Shown piece after piece: positions 16,820-23,322 of a DNA stretch of 23,513 nucleotides (positions are counted from its first letter, which is position 1; the number at the start of each line of letters is the position of its first letter). Origin of the DNA: Candidatus Aerophobota bacterium (GTDB taxonomy: Bacteria > Aerophobota > Aerophobia > Aerophobales > JAGHCO01); the NCBI GenBank assembly GCA_021160405.1, contig JAGHCO010000078.1, positions 1 to 23,513 of the forward strand, written 5' to 3'. Under the pieces are notes generated by a model. That model did no database searches. It saw only the letters and a program-made list of their open reading frames with translations, and had not been told where the DNA came from. The translations under genes and the position numbers were made by a program.

Positions 16820-18400
16820 ATGAAAGTTAAAAACCTTATTGAATTTGTAAAAAATGGGGATATTGCTTTACCAGATTTTCAAAGAAGTTTCATATGGGAA
16901 CCCGAGGATGTAAGGGAACTGCTTGTGTCTGTTCTAGGAAACTACTTCATAGGTTCGATGCTTATCTTAGAACACTTTAGAGACGACTCTCCCTTTGCTT
17001 TAAGGTTGGTGGAAGGAGTGAAAAGAGTAAATGAGGGGGCTAAGATTAGCCCGATAGTGAAGATATTGCTTGATGGCCAGCAAAGGACTACTGCATTGTT
17101 TTATGCATTATATGAACCCGGAATAAATCTTAAGTACAGGAAGAACCCGTACAAATTCTACCTTGATATAGAGAAGGCACTAAGTGAAAATTGGGACGAT
17201 GCGGTAATTGCTTTAAACGTAGCGGATAAAAGAAGATTTCGTGAGGTTAACAATAGAAAGGATATTATTCCCTTTCCTTTTTTTCGGGACATTACCAAAT
17301 TGGTGGAAAGGTTCAAAGATGACCCCCGGCTTGGAAAGATAATTGAACTGGTTAATAGCTTCATGGATTACGAAATTCATATGGTCTCTTTGCCAAAGGA
17401 TACAGATCTTGAAAAGATAGTGGAAACTTTCGAGAGAATAAATAGAACTGGTAAACCCCTTTCTATTTTTGAACTTTTGACTGCAAGGCTGTTCAAACAC
17501 GGAATAAACTTAAGGGAAATTTTATCTGCAACTCAGAAAAAATACAAATTTGTAAAGTTTATCAATCCCGAGTTTATTCTCAAAGTGATTGTGCTAATCC
17601 GAGGAAAAGAACCCAAACGTAGAAATATTCTTGGGCTTGATGCTGAGAAATTTGAGGAAGACTGGGAAAAAGCCTGCCAGTCGTTAGAATGTGCTATTGA
17701 AAGAGTCACTGACATTAAAAATGGCTACGGAGTTTTGGATATAAGAAAGTGGATGCCTTATAGCACCATGCTTGTTCCACTTGCTGTAATGATTTATTTT
17801 CTGAAAGCAAATAAACTCGAATCTCCTGAAAATTACAGGAAAATTGATAGTTGGTACTGGATATCGGTCTTCTCAAACAGGTACGACCAAGCAGTGGATA
17901 CTACTTCTGCAGCAGATGTCACCACTTTGAAAAGATGGTTCACTGAAAAGGACAAAATTCCAGATTTTGTCAGAGAATTTGATGCTGGAACAGTTGATTT
18001 GAATGTTGAGAAGCAAACCTCTGCCATTTATAGAGCAGTTATAAATCTTATTGTTCTTGCAGGGGCTCTTGATTTCAAAACGGGAAATCCACCCCAATTT
18101 GAAAAAGAAAAAATTCAGGATGACCACATATTTCCAAAGTCTATTTATAACTGTAACCTTGTCACAAACAAGACTCTTATTTCTACAAATACAGAAAAAT
18201 CAAATAAATTGCCTTCTGAATATTTTAAAGAATTACTCACAAAACATGGAGAGAAAGAATTAAAAAAAATATTAACCTCTCATCTTATTCCCGAAGATGC
18301 TCTTTCCAGTCTGCTGGAGGATAATTTAGAGAGTTTTGTGAATAAAAGAAAGAGAGCCATTACAGATACAATAAAAGAAAAATCTCAATTTATCTTGTAA
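16820..18400 (+). CDS. DUF262/DUF1524 protein, GmrSD/BrxU-related type IV restriction candidate
   Basis: The N-terminal DUF262 domain shows LPDFQRSFIWEPEDV (about residues 18-32) and the family motif LDGQQRTTA with D85. DUF262 (GmrS-like) domains have a ParB-like fold and can use nucleotide. The C-terminal region has QDDHIFPKS with H436, then N450-K and EKSNK, a DUF1524-type HNH nuclease signature. This single-chain arrangement is that of GmrSD-family type IV enzymes, which cut modified DNA. BrxU, a family member in another BREX island, gives complementary defence against phages with modified cytosine. Substrate here is unproven. The start is supported by gaagga about 8 bases upstream. The TPR gene follows after 12 bases. 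Confidence 0.82.
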   Translation: MKVKNLIEFVKNGDIALPDFQRSFIWEPEDVRELLVSVLGNYFIGSMLILEHFRDDSPFALRLVEGVKRVNEGAKISPIVKILLDGQQRTTALFYALYEPGINLKYRKNPYKFYLDIEKALSENWDDAVIALNVADKRRFREVNNRKDIIPFPFFRDITKLVERFKDDPRLGKIIELVNSFMDYEIHMVSLPKDTDLEKIVETFERINRTGKPLSIFELLTARLFKHGINLREILSATQKKYKFVKFINPEFILKVIVLIRGKEPKRRNILGLDAEKFEEDWEKACQSLECAIERVTDIKNGYGVLDIRKWMPYSTMLVPLAVMIYFLKANKLESPENYRKIDSWYWISVFSNRYDQAVDTTSAADVTTLKRWFTEKDKIPDFVREFDAGTVDLNVEKQTSAIYRAVINLIVLAGALDFKTGNPPQFEKEKIQDDHIFPKSIYNCNLVTNKTLISTNTEKSNKLPSEYFKELLTKHGEKELKKILTSHLIPEDALSSLLEDNLESFVNKRKRAITDTIKEKSQFIL

Positions 18401-18412
18401 AAAGGTTAGGAT

Positions 18413-20410
18413 ATGAGTAAAGGTGATTCTTTTGAAGTCTTTAAGGAAATAAGAGATTCCTTCAAGGGAAGAGAGAAATTCCAATATGCCTATAACACCT
18501 TAAGAGAGGTGATAGAGAGAAATATCAGCCCAGAGGAAAAAGCTAAAAAGTTAATTGAACTTCATTTAAATACCTATTTCAGGCTTCAGAAATCATTTTA
18601 TTATCTTGAGCTGTTGCAGAAACTAAAACCCTCCTCAGGGACATCTCTTGCTCATATGGAGCTAACATTTTTTTATTATGAGGAACTTCTTTCTTCTCTT
18701 CTTAGCAGTATAGATGCACTTGCCTATGAGATAGATAGCATATACGGTTTGAATTTAAGTAGAATAAGCATTGAAGAGGTTATGCAGGAGCTTGAAGGAG
18801 ATGATCCTCTGAAGGCTCTTTTATTAAGAGAGATACAACCCCAGAATAAAAATCACTGGTACCGTAGATTAAGAAAGCAGAGAAATATAGCTATTCACAG
18901 GCCAACTTATCTTTTAAGGGCGACTTTGCAGAAAAGACCCCTTTTTGACAAGGATGAGATTGAGGAGGACCTTTTTGCAAAAGATATAAAGGTATTTGAG
19001 GATTCAACGATCTTTTTTGAACAAGTGGAGTCTTTAATTGAAGGTGCCTACAGGCATCTTAAGGGGAAAATTAAAGGCAAAAAGATAATGCACGAAGAAG
19101 ATATAAAAGGTGAGCTTCTTTCAATTCTTGAGTGTCCATACTGTGGGACTCTTGTGGCATGGAGGGAGAAAAGAACGCCCGAAAATTGGCCAACAGAGGT
19201 AGAAAAGGAGGAATACGACCTTTGGAATATCGAAAAACAAATGGTAGTAAGATCCATAGGGGAAATCAACGATGTTGACATTCCTCGAACCGAAAAGTTA
19301 ACAGAAGAAGAGTTCAGAAGCTCTGTTGTAGATTTTGAGGATGTTGTTTGTATTCTGGAAAAATTACCGGATAAACTCTGTCCTGGTTGCGAAGCTGAAG
19401 TCATTGGCGTTTATAAAAAGGTTGAAAAAAATATTGAAGAGTTTTTAAAAAATTCAGGATACAACGATGTCCCACATGATGTAATTAAAGAGATCTCAGA
19501 CTGGTGGCATGATGAAGATGAGAAAAGACCCATGCTTTCTGTTTACCAATACACAGTTAGAAGAAAACGAAGATGTTATGAGTGGAAGGAAGTGGAGAAA
19601 TTGGAAGAACAAAGCGAAGAGAACACAGATACAGAAGGGGATATTGTGGATGAGTACAAAGGGAGGAAAATTTTTAAAAAACCGCTAATAAGATTAGAAT
19701 TCGATAGGTCGTTGATGCAATGTTTTTCAGTAACAAAAGAGATATGTGAGGAGTGGGACTGGGAAAATCCTGAGAAGGAAGTCTTATTTGTTAAGGAAAA
19801 AGATAAGGCTTTATCAGAGATCTTGGGCTCGATAGCAGATGTATATTTTGATAAAGAAAACTTTAAAGAGGCAAAAAGGTTTTATAAAAATTCATATTAT
19901 CACGATTCCAGTAATGTAGGGGCTTTGCTTAGGTTAGGTTTAATAGAAATCATAGAGGGGGACGAGCAAAAAGGAATTGATAAATGCCTGAAAGCAGGAG
20001 AAATGAGCAAACAATGTTATTTTTTTGACATAGGATGTGCATTTTACCAGAAAGGGAAATTAAAGGAAGCAGAAAAGTGGTGGGAAAAAGACCTAAATTT
20101 TAACCCTTCGTCAAAGGCAGCATACAATCTGGCAGTTGTTGCTCTCAAGCAGGGGCTAACTGAGAAGAGTATAACCTACCTTCAAAAATCACTTGAAATT
20201 GACCCTGAACACTGGAATTCCTATTTAGCTCTTGCTGAGATTTACCATCATACTGGTAAGGTAGATGAAGCTATTAACCTCTTAGAAGAGGGAATGAAAA
20301 AAATAATAGAAGAAGATGAAGAGGGCAGGCTTTTCTACAAGGATGAAGAAAAGGGGAAAGAGATGAATTCTCTGTTAAAAAAACTAAAAGGAAATGAAAA
20401 GCAGGAATAA
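18413..20410 (+). CDS. HEPN-like / zinc-ribbon / TPR protein, function unknown
   Basis: I do not know a named family for this 665-residue protein. Residues 1-220 are strongly helical and contain RNIAIH at 157-162, which fits the RX4-6H motif of HEPN RNases, including the usual Asn after Arg. Two CxxC pairs, C241/C244 (ECPYCG) and C323/C326 (LCPGCE), could form one zinc ribbon with a long insertion. Residues about 470-650 contain at least four TPR-like repeats, such as AEKWWEKDLNFNPSSKAAYN and AINLLEEGMKK. It starts 12 bases after the DUF262/DUF1524 gene, so the two are probably co-transcribed. An RNase or a DEPP-like sensor regulated by TPR partners are both possible; the HEPN call is inference from one motif and helical context. 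Confidence 0.6.
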   Translation: MSKGDSFEVFKEIRDSFKGREKFQYAYNTLREVIERNISPEEKAKKLIELHLNTYFRLQKSFYYLELLQKLKPSSGTSLAHMELTFFYYEELLSSLLSSIDALAYEIDSIYGLNLSRISIEEVMQELEGDDPLKALLLREIQPQNKNHWYRRLRKQRNIAIHRPTYLLRATLQKRPLFDKDEIEEDLFAKDIKVFEDSTIFFEQVESLIEGAYRHLKGKIKGKKIMHEEDIKGELLSILECPYCGTLVAWREKRTPENWPTEVEKEEYDLWNIEKQMVVRSIGEINDVDIPRTEKLTEEEFRSSVVDFEDVVCILEKLPDKLCPGCEAEVIGVYKKVEKNIEEFLKNSGYNDVPHDVIKEISDWWHDEDEKRPMLSVYQYTVRRKRRCYEWKEVEKLEEQSEENTDTEGDIVDEYKGRKIFKKPLIRLEFDRSLMQCFSVTKEICEEWDWENPEKEVLFVKEKDKALSEILGSIADVYFDKENFKEAKRFYKNSYYHDSSNVGALLRLGLIEIIEGDEQKGIDKCLKAGEMSKQCYFFDIGCAFYQKGKLKEAEKWWEKDLNFNPSSKAAYNLAVVALKQGLTEKSITYLQKSLEIDPEHWNSYLALAEIYHHTGKVDEAINLLEEGMKKIIEEDEEGRLFYKDEEKGKEMNSLLKKLKGNEKQE

Positions 20411-20498
20411 AATGAAAAATGATGCTTTCTTCTCTCTTTCCAATGAAAACCAAACAAAGCAATGCAAGTCCGACAAAACTATTTCAGAATAACCCTCA

Positions 20499-20514
20499 TT
20501 CCTCTATAGAGGAA
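20499..20514. promoter_or_regulatory. Perfect 16-bp palindrome, candidate operator
   Basis: The sequence ttcctctatagaggaa is identical to its reverse complement. It lies about 50 bases upstream of the -35 element of the recombinase operon and directly abuts a second palindrome. No T-tract follows, so a terminator is unlikely. Binding by the MerR-like protein encoded downstream is an inference. Confidence 0.45.
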
Positions 20515-20533
20515 ATTAAATTCTAATTTAATT
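20514..20533. repeat. AT-only inverted repeat, candidate operator or recombination site
   Basis: Arms aattaaatt and aatttaatt are perfectly complementary with a 2-base spacer (ct). The repeat shares its first base with the preceding 16-bp palindrome. It sits 31 bases upstream of the -35 hexamer at 20565. AT-rich repeats arise easily by chance, but the two perfect palindromes side by side are notable. Confidence 0.35.
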
Positions 20534-20564
20534 CAATCCGCTTTTTATGAGCATATTTACTCTC

Positions 20565-20593
20565 TTGACTCTTCAGTTTTCATTTTTTATGAT
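20565..20593 (+). promoter_or_regulatory. Sigma-70 promoter of the recombinase operon
   Basis: TTGACT at 20565-20570 and TATGAT at 20588-20593 are separated by 17 bases, and each matches consensus in five of six positions. It lies about 40 bases before a GGAGG ribosome binding site and is the strongest promoter match seen in the window. It would drive the leader ORF, the MerR-like gene and the recombinase. Confidence 0.7.
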
Positions 20594-20632
20594 CGTAAAT
20601 AGTCACCCTATAAAAGAGAACCGGAGGCAGTA

Positions 20633-20665
20633 ATGATATATTTTTCTCGGAGCATCAAAAAATGA
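20633..20665 (+). CDS. Ten-codon leader ORF coupled to the MerR-like gene
   Basis: ATG at 20633 follows a strong GGAGG (20623-20627) with five bases between. It encodes MIYFSRSIKK and ends at TGA 20663-20665, which overlaps the next ATG as ATGA. The good ribosome binding site belongs to this ORF, whereas the MerR-like gene has only cggag at 20648-20652. Translation of the leader could therefore supply ribosomes for the next gene. The peptide itself has no recognised function. Confidence 0.45.
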   Translation: MIYFSRSIKK

Positions 20666-21225
20666 CCACGAGAAGGCTCACAAGATCTCAAGTTTTACAA
20701 ATTACAAATGTAACAGAGAACTCATTTGATTATTTTATAAGAATAGGAGTTATTCCTCACCCTAATAAAATTTTGTGGCTGAATCCGCCATCTGATGATG
20801 AGGAATATTTTCCAGAGTATGTGATCTTTGACCTTTTCCATCTAAACTACCTTCAGAGATTGGGGATTTACGCTCCATGGGAGCTAAGAAAGTTTGTGTT
20901 TGGTAATGAGGGGACAGTTAAGTACGAAGCTGATATGAGAAACTCTTGCGGAGATACTTTTTGCAACGAGGTCCATTCGAATGAGGGAGAAGCTAGCGAG
21001 AAACTGTGCAAATTAGCTGAAGACCATCTGCAATCATATAAAATCGTAGCGGCAACTTTTAGAGCGGAGAAGGTGGGTAGCAAAGTCTTTCTTATCTTAT
21101 CTAGGGTTGTGCTCAAACCTATAGAGGGATTTTTTCAGGTAGAGGTAAAGCAATCTTATTCCAAAGATAGCGATAAAAAGCTCGCTCAAACATATACGGT
21201 AATTTTAAGAGGGACACTTTCATGA
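20662..21225 (+). CDS. MerR-like helix-turn-helix protein, partner of the serine recombinase
   Basis: The 187-residue protein begins with LTRSQVLQITNVTENSFDYF (about residues 6-25), then IRIGVIPHPN, a pattern like the MerR/excisionase winged helix that reads specific DNA. An ILWLNPPSDDEEYFPEYVI wing follows, and a helix LNYLQRLGI completes the N-terminal domain by about residue 75. The rest has no recognised domain. It overlaps the recombinase gene by ATGA, so the two are made together. A role as recombination directionality factor or as operon regulator is plausible from fold and location but unproven. The start is favoured because it also overlaps the leader ORF. Confidence 0.55.
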   Translation: MTTRRLTRSQVLQITNVTENSFDYFIRIGVIPHPNKILWLNPPSDDEEYFPEYVIFDLFHLNYLQRLGIYAPWELRKFVFGNEGTVKYEADMRNSCGDTFCNEVHSNEGEASEKLCKLAEDHLQSYKIVAATFRAEKVGSKVFLILSRVVLKPIEGFFQVEVKQSYSKDSDKKLAQTYTVILRGTLS

Positions 21226-22931
21226 AAGAAGATAGAAAAAGGGCAGCCATATATGCACGTGTTTCAACTTCTGAACAAGAAAAGCGACAAACCGTCCAAA
21301 TTCAATTAGAAAGACTTACCAAAACCATTGAGGAAAGGGGATGGGAGCTTGTCGAAAACTATGTAGATGATGGCTACAGCGGGGAACTTCTTGAAAGACC
21401 TGCTCTTGATCTTCTCTTAGATGAGATAGAGAAGAAACACATCGAAGTCGTACTCGTAACCGAGCCTGACCGCCTTGCCCGTGACTTTGTGGCGCAAAAA
21501 TTTTTAGAAAAGCAGATAAATGAAAAAGGCGCTGTCGTTGAATTTCTCTCATTATCACCTCCTAAATCAGAAGATGAACAACTCGGGCTTGATATCCTTG
21601 GACTTGTAAGCTGGTGGGAGAGAAGGAAAATAAGAGCAAGAACTTTAAGGGGAAAAATAAAAAAAGCAAAAGAGGGGCACATTGTTGGAGGAAAAGCACC
21701 TTATGGATACCGCTATGTTGGACGAACAAGAGAAAAGCCAGGATACTACGAAATCCTCGAAGAGGAAGCTTACTGGGTGAGGAAAATTTTCCATCTTTAT
21801 ATCTTTGAAGGACTTAGCATGGAAGCTATTGCCCGTTATCTAACAGAGAAGAAAGTTCCAACAAAATCTGGAAACACTGTCTGGAGAACAAGTACCATTC
21901 ACAGTATACTCACTAATAGGACTTACGCAGGTGTTGCCTACTATAACAAGCACCACTCCATTCCACCTAAGGATGCTGGGAAAACAGGCCATTACCGAAG
22001 ATTGAAAAATACCTCAAGAGAAATAAGACCAAAAGAGGAGTGGATCCCTATAAAGGTCCCTGCAATTGTTGACCATGAGATATGGGAAGAGGCACAAAAG
22101 AAAATTAAGGAAAATACTCGAACATCTCCACGGAACACCCGTCATCCCTACCTTTTAAGAGGAAAATTAGTCTGCGGACTTTGTGGTTTACCTCTGTATG
22201 GAACCCCATCGGGAAAGAGACTATTTTATTACTGTAGCAACCGGCATCGAAACTCACCTTTGCCCAAAACCTGTCCAGCAAAACCAATAGATGCCTCAAT
22301 TCTCGACTGCACAGTTTGGGAGTCTCTCTCCAAAGCACTTTCTCATCCTGATACACTTATTGCAGGACTTAAAAAGCTACAAAAAACAGAGGCTAATGCC
22401 TGTGATCTGCGAAAACAACGCCTCGAGGAGATAGAAAGAAGGCTAAAAAAACTTGAAAAAGCCGAACAACGTGCTGCCGAGCTATACACATATGATGAGA
22501 AAATGACCCTTCAAGATTATAAAAAGCACGTAGAGAAAATAAGATCTGAAAAAGAAAGACTCAAAAAAGAAGGAGAAGAAATACAAAAACAAATGAAAAT
22601 GACAAATACTCTTGAGGAAATCGAAGCCCAAATTGGTCTTCTTTACAATGACATTACCTCAAAAATAGAGACCTTGAGCTTTGATGAAAAAAGGAAAATT
22701 GTGGATCTTCTCGTAGATAAAGTAGTTGTTACTGGAAATAAGGTAGTAATTGAAGGTAACATCCCTCTTACCAACCCGCCTAAACATTCATCAGACAATG
22801 TCTGTACTGCATCCAAATCATCACTAAAATCCGTACAAAACAATATAAAACAATATAATCTTGGAATTTTAGAACTGAAAAGGATTTTAGGCTGTGATGA
22901 GGATTTTAGGGTTTACTTGGAATCGGCTTAG
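21222..22931 (+). CDS. Large serine recombinase (site-specific integrase)
   Basis: The 569-residue protein has the full large-serine-integrase plan. The N-terminal resolvase domain shows IYARVSTSEQ with catalytic Ser15, and EPDRLARD with the active-site Arg residues. The recombinase domain (about 155-290) contains GGKAPYGYR and STIHSILTNRTYAG. The zinc ribbon uses C318, C321, C338 and C351 (CGLCG, YYCSN, TCPAK). A coiled-coil segment follows at about 390-470. Such enzymes join attP and attB without accessory factors and need a directionality factor for excision. The stop codon (22929-22931) lies on the anticodon of a split tRNA gene, so the gene sits at the island end. No frameshift or lost catalytic residue is visible. 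Confidence 0.93.
   Translation: MKEDRKRAAIYARVSTSEQEKRQTVQIQLERLTKTIEERGWELVENYVDDGYSGELLERPALDLLLDEIEKKHIEVVLVTEPDRLARDFVAQKFLEKQINEKGAVVEFLSLSPPKSEDEQLGLDILGLVSWWERRKIRARTLRGKIKKAKEGHIVGGKAPYGYRYVGRTREKPGYYEILEEEAYWVRKIFHLYIFEGLSMEAIARYLTEKKVPTKSGNTVWRTSTIHSILTNRTYAGVAYYNKHHSIPPKDAGKTGHYRRLKNTSREIRPKEEWIPIKVPAIVDHEIWEEAQKKIKENTRTSPRNTRHPYLLRGKLVCGLCGLPLYGTPSGKRLFYYCSNRHRNSPLPKTCPAKPIDASILDCTVWESLSKALSHPDTLIAGLKKLQKTEANACDLRKQRLEEIERRLKKLEKAEQRAAELYTYDEKMTLQDYKKHVEKIRSEKERLKKEGEEIQKQMKMTNTLEEIEAQIGLLYNDITSKIETLSFDEKRKIVDLLVDKVVVTGNKVVIEGNIPLTNPPKHSSDNVCTASKSSLKSVQNNIKQYNLGILELKRILGCDEDFRVYLESA
22881..22910 (+). repeat. 11-bp direct repeat near the attachment junction
   Basis: The sequence aggattttagg occurs at 22881-22891 and 22900-22910, starts 19 bases apart. 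A related ggaattttag lies at 22863-22872, about 18 bases earlier. The repeats end 14 bases before the tRNA junction and lie inside the recombinase 3' coding end. Integrase arm sites are a possible role; chance in coding sequence is not excluded. Confidence 0.35.
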
Positions 22932-22940
22932 GAGGCCGCT
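22921..22940. other. Inferred attachment junction (right end of the island)
   Basis: The boundary between recombinase coding sequence and the tRNA-Arg 5' half lies here. The crossover must be within or next to the tRNA anticodon loop and 3' stem (shared tRNA-like bases 22924-22934). Serine integrases need only a 2-base core, so the exact bases cannot be assigned without the empty site or the left junction. Confidence 0.6.
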
Positions 22941-22966
22941 GCTCTGTCCTTCTGAGCTACAGGCGC
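22924..22966 (-). tRNA. tRNA-Arg(CCT), 5' half only, interrupted at the anticodon arm
   Basis: Read on the minus strand from 22966, the sequence gives the 5' acceptor strand GCGCCTG, T8-A9, the D-stem GCTC/GAGC with a GG-containing D-loop, A26, and anticodon stem GCGGC. The loop CTCCTAA (anticodon CCT at 22930-22932) is followed by the first four bases of the 3' stem strand, GCCG. Identity ends at 22923, where an A breaks the last stem pair, and no variable arm, T-arm or 3' acceptor follows. The expected 3' half does not occur in the window. The gene is split by the island; a functional tRNA from this locus is not expected unless the 3' half is supplied elsewhere. Confidence 0.8.
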
Positions 22967-22981
22967 GGAATAACCTTTTGT

Positions 22982-23009
22982 AATATATACAATTTTTCTG
23001 CTAAGTCAA
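22982..23009 (-). promoter_or_regulatory. Promoter of the split tRNA-Arg gene
   Basis: On the minus strand TTGACT (23004-23009) and TATATT (22982-22987) are 16 bases apart, and the -10 ends 15 bases before the tRNA 5' end, a normal distance. The promoter appears intact and points leftward, into the recombinase gene on the opposite strand. Confidence 0.6.
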
Positions 23010-23021
23010 TTAAAGTAGACC

Positions 23022-23255
23022 TGGAATTGGGACAGTTTCTCCACAGTTTTCTCTATAAGGCTCTCTGGGTATTCTTGCGGGAAATCGGCCTCGCCAAACT
23101 CTTGGTATCACCTCTAACTTCTCTGCAGCTCGGCCTCCCGCTTTTTGGCTGTGCTATTTTTTAGTGAAGGGCAAGCTCATCTTCTCGCCAAAAAGAGGGT
23201 TTCCCGCAAGAATACCCAGGAGCCTACATAGTCATCAAAAAGTGTCCCAATTTCA
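23022..23255. repeat. MITE-like imperfect inverted repeat, about 235 bp
   Basis: Perfect 20-bp inner arms ctgggtattcttgcgggaaa (23065-23084) and its complement (23200-23219) are flanked by imperfect outer arms. The outer ends share aattgggaca (23025-23034) with tgtcccaatt (23243-23252). The whole arms span about 60 bases with small gaps. A further short stem, tttttggc/gccaaaaa, lies inside. No ORF is present. The layout is that of a non-autonomous transposable element or a strong hairpin RNA; I do not recognise the transposase family. Confidence 0.65.
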
Positions 23256-23322
23256 GAAATAGACTTTTTTAGATTATATTTTATAATTCTCACAGAATCA
23301 GATGTATCTAAAAGAGGTTACA

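Noticed and set aside
20499..20514. Terminator of the TPR gene
   Set aside because: The perfect palindrome leaves no proper loop and is followed by aaattaaa, not a T-run, so an operator is more likely.
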